Positions 50,385 to 62,380 of a stretch of DNA of 64,000 bases are shown here, one piece after another. The stretch spans positions 11,588,501 through 11,652,500 of the forward strand of contig OX637394.1 in NCBI GenBank assembly GCA_951799425.1. Direction: 5' to 3'. The position numbers were made by a program, and so were the translations under genes. Each line of letters opens with the position of its first letter. The first letter of the stretch is position 1. This DNA is from Ilex aquifolium. Taxonomy: Eukaryota; Streptophyta; Magnoliopsida; Aquifoliales; Aquifoliaceae. The notes beneath the pieces are model-generated. The model was not told the DNA's origin and made no database searches. It was given only the letters and a program-made list of their open reading frames with translations.

Positions 50385-50477
50385 AACCACAACCGCCTCT
50401 ACAAATACAATACACATTTATAGAGAGAGAAAAAGAGAGGAATAGACACGCTATCAATCTATACATATTTGCCTCAC

Positions 50478-51500
50478 TTCTTCAATCAGCAGATAAAATT
50501 ACTCCTCTCTCTTACTTGAAAATTCACTTCACGTTTACCGTGAAACAGAGTCTCGAAGTTTCGGAGGTCAGATCTTCGTATAGAAATTTCTTTCTCGTGA
50601 TTTTCTTTCGTTTTCAGTTCTTGTTCTTTTCTTCGAATGTGATCGAATGGTGATGGAAGACAACGAGAGTAGTAGTTGTAGTAGTAGAGTGGCGGAATCG
50701 ACGCAGGTGAGCAGTCGGCAACAGAGAAGAAGCTTGAGGTTTGCAATGCGGTTCTTCGTAGGCTTCAAGATTCGAATAACCAAGGCTTCCCTCTCGGTAA
50801 CTTTACCTTTTTGGCTTTTGTCTCAATTCTTCAATCTCCAGATAAAACTACTCCTCTCTCTTTACTTGAAAATCCACTTCACGTTTACCGCGAAACAGAG
50901 TCTCGAAGTTTCGGAGTTCAGATATTCGAAGAGAAATTTTTTTCTCGTGATTTTCTTTCGTTTTCAGTTCTTGTTCTTTTCTTCGAATGTGATCGAATGG
51001 TGATGGAAGACAACGAGAGTAGTAGTTGTAGTAGTAGAGCAGTCGAATCGACGCCGGTGAGCAGTCAGCAACAGAGAAAGAAGCTTGAGGTTTGCAATGC
51101 GGTTCTTCGTAGGCTTCAAGATTCGAATAACCAAGGTTTCCCTCTCGGTAACTTTACCTTTTTGGCTTTTGTCCCAATTCTTCAATCTCCAAATAAAACT
51201 GCTCCTCTCTCTTACTTGAAAATCCACCTCATGTTTACCATGAAACAGAGTCTCGAAGTTTCGGAGTTCAGATCTTCGAAGAGAAAATTTTTCTTGTGAT
51301 TTTCTTTCGTTTTCAGTTCTTGTTCTTTCCTTGGAATGTGATCGAATGGTGATGGAAGACAACGAGAGTAGTAGTTGTAGTAGTAGAGCGGCGAAATCGA
51401 TGCCTGTGAGCAGTCGGCAACAGTGAAAGAAGCTTGAGGTTTACAATGAGGTTCTTCATAGGCTTCAAGATTCGAATAACCAAGGCGTCCCTCTCGGTGA
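50478..51500 (+). repeat. Three tandem ~350-bp units, each with a kinase exon 1
   Basis: Units begin at TTCTTCAATC (50478, 50827 and 51178) and contain a leader (CTCGAAGTTTCGGAG), the start ATGGTGATGGAAGACAACGA (50647, 50997 and 51346) and a donor after CCCTCTCG. Only the middle unit keeps an open exon-1 frame (151 nt, reading EDNESSSCSSR then KLEVCNAVLRRLQDSNN). The first lacks one A and shifts; the third has TGA in place of AGA after SRQQ. Confidence 0.9.
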
Positions 51501-53497
51501 TTCTACCTCTTTGGCTTTTACCCTATAAAGTGTGTATATTTGTGTAGATGTATCAACATGTCTGTTTTGATCTTTAGTGCTTTTGTAAGTTGTACTGGTG
51601 CGTTCTTAAACAATCCAGATCTTATTTCAATCTTTCACCGATTAGGTTCTTGATTTTCTGTTGTTTAAGGTTCTTTCTAATTTTCTTTCAAGGTTCTTTA
51701 GTATATTCAACATTAGTGCCTTGCCGAATTAAGCAATTAAAATGGATTAAAATCACTAGTTCTTTGTGTTGTTTATACTTCCACTTTTAATAATTATAAT
51801 TTGATAGTATTTCTTTGTTCTTTTTTGTACTTTCATTTTTTATATCTATAATTAGATAGCATAATGGATGTTACTGCTCTCTCTCACTCCCCTACTGCAA
51901 CTTAATCAATCGGACTGATGTGGCATGAACTTGTCCTTTGACTGATTGGTTGAGGCATTGAAGGTATGCATTGGATGGTGAATGTGGAAAGGGTGGAAGA
52001 CGTTCTCACACACAAATGGTTACTGTATTTAGCACATGATCCTGCTAATATACCTGCATTTGAAGTCCGCCTAGTCCAGGTAGGGTGATTTGATAAGATT
52101 TCCACTTCAACATTGTCAAACAAAGAATTTTTTATCTTTGGGATACCAGCCTCGTATTAAGTTGGAAATGGCTTCATATACCCAATTTCGATAATATATT
52201 TGTTGGGCTAATGTTTGGAGTTCATAATCTGAAGATGTGTTAATCTATATCGTGAGTGGTTAACATTCACTTTCTACCTTCCAGTTTGTTCTTTAGTTCT
52301 CCTTTGCATATACTCGATTATTTTCTCAATAGGATCTCATGGTTTCCTTTCCTCCCATGATTTATTTTTATTCTACTCAAAGGAGTTCTTTTCTTTGTTT
52401 TTCTCTTTCTTCTTGTTCTTATTTTTGTTATTTCTTTTTGTTTTAGTTTCATTTATGTTTTCTTGGTGTTGGCTGCAGGGGTTGATCGAATGTCTGAACT
52501 TTGTTGCCTGGTCAATTTAGTTTTAGCAATCACTTCTTTTGCAGGTTCCTCCTATCTCTGTTGGGAACTCAGCCAAGTCCGTTCATTCAAACTTGCCAAG
52601 AAGGGAAGGTGATCGCTCAAAGGTATTACTTATTAAGTGATTAACTTAAAGGATTTCTCAGTTTAGAGAATGTAGATCCCATAACACATGCAAGTTGTCC
52701 TGAATGCTATTTATTTATGCATCATTCTTTTCTTTTGTTGTTCAGTCCACCTTTTGATTTTTTTATAGTTTTGATGATTACTGAAATCAGTGACTCTTCG
52801 TACCCCTATGTCAACATTCATCCACCAGCTGTCTTTGGTTCATCTCCTAATCTCGAAGCCCTTGCACTTGAAGCAAACAAATCTCAAGATCAAGGTGGGG
52901 ACAATGTTGTAAATGCCAGTGTAAAGTCTTCCCGGTATACTTAATCTTTTACAACTCATGATGTTGCTTCAGTGCACAAATTTCCTTATGATTAAGAATC
53001 CTCTAGTGCTTCCACATATCTCAAAGGACATGTGAACTTGAATCTCTTTAGAATCATTGAATGACATTCTTCTGATAACATTTACCTCTGTAGAACTTCC
53101 TTTCTTGTTTTTGCCTATTGTGTTATTTTAAGTGTCCGAAAAACTCCACTTTTTCAAGGATTGAAAAAGAAGAGTGCAGGTGTCTGTTGTCATCTTACTT
53201 TGGTATTGTTTATCCCTATCATAGTGATTATGATGCCTCAGATTTATCTTAGACCTAAGACCTCAATCAATTGTTAGATGCTTAAGCGTTGTAATATCAT
53301 GTGCGGAGGTTCAGCTTAGATTCTGAAATTGCTCATTCACCTTTTGTTTTGAAAGGTCATAGATGTTTTTGTTCTTATATTTATAATGCACCAATAGGTG
53401 TATGCCAGTAGGAGATTAGGGCTCCTAATGGTAAGCCCTTTCACAAATTGAGTGACAATGAAAAATCTCGTCTGGTCGAAATCCCTAAATGTAGACT

Positions 53498-53500
<3 letters not shown>

Positions 53501-53542
<42 letters not shown>
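53501..53542. repeat. (CT)n(CA)n microsatellite
   Basis: Compound dinucleotide repeat in an intron of the kinase pseudogene. Confidence 0.95.
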
Positions 53543-53545
<3 letters not shown>

Positions 53546-55604
53546 AAAATGAGATAATTCTTGTAAAAGAAGCCACTGAATCATTATCAATTTGAAAAAA
53601 TCAATGATAAAGGAAGCACTAAACATAGGTCGCATTAGTTAGTGATGTGGTATTTTGAGCTCATGTAGCGTTATATGTTGTTTGTCTTCTTTTTTAAAGA
53701 AGCGCTAGCCCGTCTACATGTATTATATTATTTTTAGACAGTATTACAACAATACTTATGTAGGCCCATGCATGAAATTACCTTTTCAACAGATGACAAG
53801 CCAAAGCTCCTCAGCCAGGTAGTTATATGTCATGCCACTTGTATCATAATTTGATTATTCAGCATTGTTTTTCTTTCAGATGGGTAGAATATGTAATCGG
53901 GCTATGTTGTTTCTACAACTACCAATTTCGTATGTGATATCTGTGTTTATGAACGCATCAGAGGGGGTCAGTTTGAAATTTACAACCAAAAAGCATGTAG
54001 TTTCTTTCCTGCTTGTCTCAGTGATGTTTGTGTATTGATATTTTATCTAGAGGCAGGAAGCTGCCTTATGCTTTTCATTCATCGCAAGACATTTTTATAT
54101 CTTTTTATGTCATTATTCTTTGCATTCATAGAGAATCATTTTATATTATTTGAGGTATATAATTAGATGATGTAGGCTCCACAGTTACACTATTTTCAGT
54201 CAACAAGGCATGTCACTGAAGTAATCTACTTTTAACTGGCGGTCTGGCGCATGTCCAGGCCTCATGTCCTCTTCGAAAATCCTATGACTAAGTTGATTAT
54301 TCAGCCTTTTTCAAGTTGATGACTTGCAAGCTAATTATATGGCTCTGTGTTTGAAAATATTAGTGGTTAATGACATTTATAGTTCAACTAGGATTAGGAA
54401 AATTTGCCAAGTGTCTGTGTGGAGTATAGTGTAATGAAGTGAAAAATGTCTGAAATAGGTTATGTTTGTAACCAGTGACCAGTGTTTGTCCATTGTTTCC
54501 CATCTGTGAAGAAAGTGGAAATATGTCAACTTGGAACCTTGCGTATGTATATTTTGTCTCCTTTTTTATTTTCTCGCTTCTCCGTTGGCGTTACAAGGGA
54601 AAGCCAAAGGCTATATCTAAGAAAAAACTTGTGTGACTAATATGTCATGGTGAGTTGACTAAATAGTGAGCCACCTATTCGGCTTTGATTGGAAAACATC
54701 CAAATCCATAACTGCAGTCGGTTGATTTCTCAACATTTGAAAACATGCCTGATTATTTTTTCATCGGAATGGGGGAGATAAGGTTGCATATGTGTCCACA
54801 AGCTTGCCTTCTAGTGATATCTATACGATTCAAATTATAAATTTAGCATCTAATGAATTTTTCTTTTTAATGTGGAAAATTGGCAGTTGACTTCCTTAAT
54901 TTCTGAGATTGGGCTGAACATCGAAGAAGCACATGTTTTTTCAACAGTTGATGGTAATTCCTTAGATGTTTTTGTTGTTGATGGTGGCCATATGAGGTAT
55001 CTCCTTCTGGTAATGTTTCTTATTACGTAGCTAGAATGCCCTTTAAGACTAGGTTGTCTGATGTGTTCATTATATATCTGGTTTCGTTTTAATGGTCGCA
55101 TCATTAAGATCTCCTAAAAATGACTTGTAGATTCCATCAATTTATGTAGTCCTAGAAAGAAGTCATGCACTTGATTTTTTGATGTCCTTTGTTGTTCAAT
55201 CTCATTCTGGAAATGCTAACAAAAATTTATGCTCTTTTCCGGTGGAATATTTTTTAAATTCTGATAGCAGAAAAGGAAAAGACACATTTGAATTTTTAAT
55301 GGCCAAGCTTGAAGACGTACATATTTGTATGTTGTTTCATTTGTATTCGTATCACTCACAGGAATGTTCCATTAATTCTCAGGAAATTGAGAGGCTTCGA
55401 ATTGCTCTGGAAAAGGAAGTTTCGAATATTGAGGTACATCTATTCTATGCTTCACTAAATTGATAATTTCACAGAAACACATGTTGCATTATGGAGAATT
55501 TGAAATTCATCTCACTTCCCATTTTGAAATTGATTGTAGCCTGTGCTTAATGAGTTCTGTTTTTCATTTTATCAGTATATCGTTTTGTTCATACTTAGTG
55601 AAGT

Positions 55605-56804
55605 TACATTCCTAGCAACCACCTAGAACTGCCTAATGGTTACTAAAGGGTCATGGTGGCTAGATAGAATTTTAAAGGGTAAATTTCACTGACGGTGAAA
55701 AATGGCTGGCAACGCCACTATGGTTTCTGAAATATCACTGCCATCCCTTATAGTTTATAGGTTCATTTCACATACTACCTCTGTCGTCAAAGACATTACG
55801 AACACATCAAAAAAGTAATGATGTCTGCCAATATTCTTTTATAAATGACAAATTTACCCTTCACCTATGTATAAATCTTGTACCTAATCAAACTTATTCT
55901 TTTATTAAACAAAACTAATCCTAAAATCAAACCACCCTCATGTCCTACAATTTTGTCTTTTTCTTACCTCACATACTAATTATCTCAGGCAGAACACTCA
56001 TGCACACAGACACGATGTCTAATTTGGTATCAAATTGATAAAGTTTAAATTTTAATTTGGTATTAAATTGATAAAATTAATGTTAATCTCATGAAATTAC
56101 ATGTAAAATTCATGAAATTGAATGTTAATTGATATTAAATCAATATAATAGTTGTTAATTGGATGGAAGTGAATTTTAATTTCATGAAATTGATGTTCAA
56201 TACGATGGTAATTTGATGAATCTAAATTATAAATAAAATAAATTGAATGGTAATTTGACAGTAGGTTGACTAATTAAATTTTTTTATATTAATTTTGTGT
56301 TAAATTGATAAAATTATGGTAGTGTGATAAAATTAATCTTTGAATTAATGTCAATTTGATAAAATTGAAGGTCAATTAGTATTAATTAGATGAAATTGAA
56401 TGTTAGTTTAATGAATTAAAAGTCAACTTGAGGGGTGTGTATAATAACTTGAAGGGGTATATATATATTTATATATATATGTGTATATATAAAAAATAAT
56501 TTATTTAATTATGATTAAATTATTTTTATATTAGTCAAATAAGAATTTAATCTAAGGTCAAATTAAGTAATTAGTATAGGATAAATAAAGGAATATTCTG
56601 TTAGGGGTAATTATGTCTTTTACTGTTTTATGTTAGAGTTGCTAAAGACAAAATTTGACAGGGGGTGGCAGTGATATTTCAGAAACTATAGGGGGTGTCC
56701 TAGCAATTAGGCCATTTTTCAATGGGTGTCTGGGATGTTACATTCCTAGCAACCTAGAACTGCCTAATGGTTACTAAAGGGTTACGGTGGCTAGATAGAA
56801 TTTT
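55605..56804. mobile_element. Inverted-repeat element flanked by a ~65-bp direct repeat
   Basis: A block containing CCTAATGGTTACTAAAGGGT and GGTGGCTAGATAGAATTTTA occurs at about 55608-55675 and again at about 56738-56803. Between them, the AT-rich sequence has ends that are inverted repeats (TTTCTGAAATATCACTGCCA on the left, TGGCAGTGATATTTCAGAAA on the right). It lies in the kinase pseudogene intron before exon 8. The direct repeat is much longer than a normal target duplication. Confidence 0.7.
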
Positions 56805-58080
56805 ATTTTATTTCATTGGTAGCTAAGGTGATATTTTATAGTATAGAACTTTAGTTTGGATGATCCCTTAATGTTTGATAGGTGCAAAATTTGCTTTGAA
56901 ACAAACTATAATATGCCGTAAGTTGAACTTCAAATTTTGAGTAAGCTTCAGGCAGACTTGATTGATTTTTTTTTTGAAAGAACACGACGACCCCCGTCAT
57001 TTGACAAATGAAATGACCACCTCTTACTTTTGATGTAAATAATAGATGGAATTTGGTTGAAATCAGATATGGGGGGACAATGAAGGTGACAGAAATGTTG
57101 GGTGCCATTGGACGGGGTGGGGTGGACAGCTGGAGTTGGTGGGGTTGTGGGGGGGGGGGGGGGGGTGAATGGCTGCGAGGCTGGCTTCCGATGAAGCAGG
57201 TCTCTGGCCAGGGGAGCTACTAACAGGGGGAGTTGTGTTAATCTGTTTAGCCCAAGGACAACAAATTTTGAACTCGGTAATTTCTGTGTTTGACCAATGG
57301 GGTATGTAAGTCATCCTTAGTGAAATGCCCCGATTGGGATCACACCATATCATCTTACAAGTTTCAAGGATTTCCTTGTTTTTCTTCCAAACTTGGTGTC
57401 AAAGTGAAATTTACCCTTAAATTTCTCAAAATACTCCTTGTATTTGTTGTGAATTCCCTCCCATGTGAAGTCCCTGTTGTGCTTTTTTGGCCGGAGTTAA
57501 TGAAGCTTCATTTGGAATTTTGGAGGGAATTCTTTCAAACTTATCTTCCATAGATTTGAAATCACTCTCCACAAATCAATTATTCAAATCCTACTCATAG
57601 GTGGGAAAAAAAGATCACTTGGTCAGATAAAGTTGAAAATAGCGTCAGTTGTGTGCTATCTCTTGAGAGTGTGTTCCAACTGAATCATCTGTGTTGTATG
57701 CTCTTGGAATATTTTGCTTCTGTGGCATATAATCTGTCCTTTTATCACCTTAAATGCTTTATACTAGAAAACATGGAAAAATGAAAATAACTAAGCACAA
57801 TCAACAATCAACAAATGAACAAAACAATTCTCTCTAATTGTTGTCTTACAAACTTCCTCTTTGGTGGCATAAATACCTTCTTAAATTTAAGGTGTTACTG
57901 CTTGAGACTGAAGTGAAGGTAATACTAAAAAATATGGAAAATCCGAATACAGAATGGATACAATGCTGTTGTATTATAGTCTCTGATCTGTTATGCTCGA
58001 TGTATTCAGTATGTCATGTTCCTTTACATATGTTGTCTGTTACCTTTTTTTGCTCCCCCTGGGGGACTAGAACATTTTGA
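56805..58080. other. Intron sequence of the kinase pseudogene
   Basis: No exon recognised. It includes a G homopolymer at 57150-57166, and open frames with no known family around 57290-57553. Confidence 0.45.
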
Positions 58081-61000
58081 GTTGCTATGCAGAAAGTGTC
58101 TTTGCCAAATCAACATTCATTATCTCCTCTAGGAGGTCATGATCATTCGGGGATCAAAAGTGTACCTGATCATATGACAATCTCTGGTGATGGCACTGAT
58201 GCTAGTGAAATCGATTGTCAATATCTGGTACTTGAGAGCAAAATTGCATCTGTGTCATATGGTGACTTTGTAAGTTTATAATATTCCAGGCACATTTTAT
58301 TATTGCGTTTTGAACGTTAACTTTTAAGGACAGTAAATGTGCATCCATGTCCCAACCAATACTTAAAACCTTCTTTCATTGATGTCATTAGATACCTCTC
58401 AAGTAGACAGCTATTGGTCCATTTTTGGTGTTCAGTTAACTGTGTCTTTTGTTTGTTTCAGATACAAGGGTGTATAACGTACTCAGGAAGTAGCCATCAA
58501 AGTCCTGAAGTCTGAGTGTGTAAGTTCAGACATGCAGAGACAGTTTGCACAAGAAGTGTACATTATGAGGTTTGTGGAATTATATTGCTGTAGCCGTAAG
58601 CTGTACTATTTGCAATGAATTTGCATTCTATGAAACCAGAGAGAGAGAACTGCTTCTAATTTTCATTCCTAATTCTTGTTCCAAGTGTATTCTGTGTCAA
58701 CACCCCCAAACAAAAGCACTATATCTACTTAAGCTTTCTCTCCCCCTCTCCCTGTGTGTGCATGTTTTTTTTTTTTCTTTCTGGTATCTAGTCTATGGTT
58801 CTTTGTGTGCTCCCCCAAGCAAGGCAAGAAAAGAAAGGATTAGTTCAGAGCTTCTGTCTTTTTGTAGCTAGATCTTGCTCTTGTGTTTTCACATGCACGC
58901 CTGCATGCATTGACACCACCCTTCAGAGATACATCAATATATGGGTCCAGTTCTTCCATCTTCCTGGGGAAGGTATACCGGTATCTTGTCCCTTGTACTT
59001 GTCGGGAGTTTAATTCTCTCTCGTTTTCTCATCCAAATGTCATGCAATTCGGATGTTCTTAAAAATCCTCCAAGGGAAAAAACAGTATCAGTTCCATTGG
59101 TGTTCTTTGTGAGTGTGTTATTTTAGGCCTCAATGTTGCGTCCTGTAGTTCAACCAGTTGAGCTTTTGATCGTTAGAGACATATATCTCGGCCCAAGTGA
59201 GTCCTTTTTGGCACTTGAGGGAAAGTTCGACTCAGGAATGTTGTACAATTTATAGGTGCTTGTACCAAACCTCCAAGTTTGTGTATTGTAACAGGTAAAT
59301 TTCCGTCATCTTACTGATGACTATGGTGATGCACACATGAAGGAGTTGTTGCTCAAGGATTTTACTTGGTTTCTTGTCCCTACATTTTTGTTATGTTTAG
59401 CTTCATTCCAACTTGCATATTGGTTTTTTTGGCCTACTTTTTTTTTTTTTTTGTGTTCCAGAATATATGTCTGGTGGAAGTGTGTATGACTATCTACTCA
59501 AGCAAAAGTGTACCTTTAGGCTTCCATCTTTACTAAACGTAACCATCAATATATCCAAGTGAATGACCTACTTGCACCAGAATAACATAATCCACAGAGA
59601 CTTGAAGGCTGCGAACTGATGGATGAAAATGAAGTAAGGTGTTTTTTTCTTTCTATTACTATAATAACGAGAATATCTTATTGTTATAGTCCTGTATTTA
59701 TGTGTTGGACTCTGAATTTGTCATATCTTATATTTCATTTGCCTCAATTTCTATATTGGTGAGTTGACTATATATCTGTGAAACAATATGAAAAATTTGA
59801 GCCTTTTTACCCCCAAATGTACATGACTATATATGGACGCTCCCCCATCCCCAGGGGGAAAAAAGGCGTCCAGGTAATTATGGATTGTTAATGTTAGTTG
59901 GAGGACAAATATACATCTGTTTGGGATGTTTGCATGGTTCTTAATCTCTTATCTTCCTTTCTTCTTGAAATTAAGGAATAATTATTGATATTGGTCAAAT
60001 CTAATGCCATTTCAATTTATTTGTTGCATCATATTTCTCTACAAAATTATGAACATCAAAGGATTCCATACAACAACTGGAGAGAGAGCCTTACAAAATA
60101 AATGCCATGTACAAATGTGTAATCTTTGGGCTCCCCTGGTCCTTGTATCTCTCTTCAAAATCATCTAGCCTAATCTTGCCTTTTTTGGCTCAAGAAATTT
60201 AAGTATCCCAGCTATACATGCATGTGCACCAGGTATAAGTAGGGTCAAAAAACTTCCCTTTCCTTATCATTGAACTAGATGATTTTTGTAATCACCATAC
60301 ATGTTGTATATCTTCATAGTGTCTCCCCATAAATGTTAAGATGTAACTTCAGCATGTCTGGAAGATTTTAATCATGTTGTGCACTTTAGGTAGTTAAGCT
60401 CAGACAGGAGTTATGACGGTGGAAACTGGGACATATTGATTGCTCCTGAGGTGCACTTTTTTACATAAAATGTTGGAGCTGTTATTATTCGACTACGATG
60501 TTTTTTTACATACTGTCATCTTTCTTCAGTTGTGTCCTTGATGCGGATTTTAAATTTTGCATGTAATGCTTATTCTGTAGTTGCAGTCACCTGGATGATA
60601 AAATTTGCTTGTTATCAGTTACCGATGGGGGAGGTCACTGATGCAGGCCCTAATAATGAGAAGGAAAACAAAAGGAAGGAGGTTTTTGGGGAATAAAAAA
60701 TGATCTTATCAAGAATAACAGAGTGGTATACAATTGCAGTTATCAACGCTTAGTAGGCTACGAAAATGTGTTGAAAATGCCAAATAATTATTTTGGACAA
60801 TGTGGGGCTAACTTCCATAGAAGGACTGATCTCTTTGGCTTGTTTGAAATGTAACTCCCCCACCCCCACCCCTATTCCCATCTCTATCTCTATTTCTATC
60901 TGAGTATCCATATGGGAGATTAAGTAAAGGGTTAGCAGTTTCAACATTAGTATGGTGTCATTTCTTTCATCAATCAATCAGGGCCCCTCCTTCCTCCCTT

Positions 61001-62380
61001 TTTACTTAGGTTGGTGGGTTAATTTTGTGATTTACTTTTTCTTAAGATACAGACACTTTCACCTGAAAATTAGTAGCCTAACAAGGGTTTGAGTTCTACA
61101 GTTTCACATTTAATTAAGTTAATAGTTGGTGGTCGTAAGAATTATGAATAGTGTAAAGGGCGTCATTATTACGATTTGCTAGTGGTTACTAAAGGTTAGC
61201 GATGTTGGTGCATCAGAGTTCTACGAGGGTATTGGAAGAGCAAAATGTGAAGCAGTGGTGGAGATCTGGTTTGATAGCGGCTTACAAATTGTGTTGTTTC
61301 TTGCCTTCCAGGTTTCTTTGGCTTCCCCCTTCCCCCCCCCAAAAAAAAAAAAATGCTCACACACACAGGAGAATCCCTCTTGAAGTGGGTGCACACCACT
61401 CACCACTCTTGTTTAGAATGATTTAATTTTTTTCTTGTCTGTCAGGCTCTCCTCCCCTCTCTCTTGAAGTGGGTTGCACAACATTGGTTAATTTGGTGGT
61501 TGATTTTTTCTTTTTTTTTCCTTTGTTTTAACTACACACAGGGTCATTGCCATGAACTATAAGCCAGGAATGTTTGCGTTTAAGTTAGGGAATACCAACA
61601 AAGAGTGGCACATGAAACTGTAAGAAAGGCATGCTGGCATGGTTTCAGAGCTGTGGCTGAAAAGTTCAACAGCTTATTTCTTTTTTCCCTTTTGCTTTTG
61701 TGCACTTTCTTACATAAATTGATGAATGATATTCCTTAGCTATTGACATGAATTTCATTTTTCGAGTTTCTATTGGAGGTTAATCATATCGTAATACTCA
61801 TGGTAATTCTTTTTACATTGAAGGTTAGAACCCAAGCCCTATGATCACAATGCTGATGTTTTTAGTTTTGGGATTGTGTTATGGGAGTTGCTCACCGGAA
61901 AGGTATTGTGTGCCACGGCAAGAGGAATTTGATGTGGCAGTTTGGCCAGAGATTGTGTTTTGTTCCTTCATAATATATTGTCTCGTCTTTGGCATGTTAG
62001 CTTCCATACGAATATTTGTCCCCATTACAAGCAGTTGTTGGAGTTGTCCAAAAGGTAAAGCATCTACTCAACTGTATTCTTCTTATATTCTGTTTATAGC
62101 CACTTAATTTTTAGCCATCGTGAGTCAGGAATTAGGACCCTTAGTCCAAGACCTCCATAAAAAATTGAGACTAGCCATCACACGATGTATACAACTTTGC
62201 TAAGAAAATCTGACTATTTAGGTGCTTCGATGATTTAGTTTTCAGGGTTTATGGCCCACTATCCCAAAGCAAACTCATTTGAAGCTGGCTGAGCTGCTTG
62301 AAAGACGCTGGCAGCATGACCCAACTTTAAGACCCAACGTTATATTGACCAAAATTCTTCCCCTGACATCCAGCTTCTAA

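Larger units (their letters stand above)
50640..62380 (+). pseudogene. STY46-like ACT-domain protein kinase, decayed
   Basis: Exon remnants in order match plant cytosolic STY8/17/46 kinases, which phosphorylate chloroplast transit peptides. Positions: exon 1 copies; about 51925-52079 ([23 protein letters not shown]; one extra G shifts it); 52545-52622; about 52790-52934 (HPPAVFGSSPNLEALALEAN); ACT domain at 53764-53818, 54887-54996 ([18 protein letters not shown]; one base lost before its end) and 55383-55433; 58093-58269; 58462-58569 (QEVAIKVLKSE, with a TAA just before it); about 59220-59294; 59462-59633 (YMSGGSVYDYL, IIHRDLKAAN; TGA inside and a short deletion); 60390-60450; 61824-61902 ([16 protein letters not shown]); 62001-62054; 62246-62380. 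The Gly-rich loop reads ASVSYGD, losing a glycine. The activation-loop exon lacks the DFG segment. The C-terminus ends early. Splice sites are largely kept, so this is a decayed gene, not a retrocopy. An active kinase is very unlikely. Confidence 0.87.

Noticed and set aside
55179..55463. Independent 94-codon gene
   Set aside because: It overlaps the ACT-domain exon (55383-55433) of the kinase pseudogene; the rest is intron.
57290..57553. Separate gene in the kinase intron
   Set aside because: Single short frame with no recognised domain and no start context.
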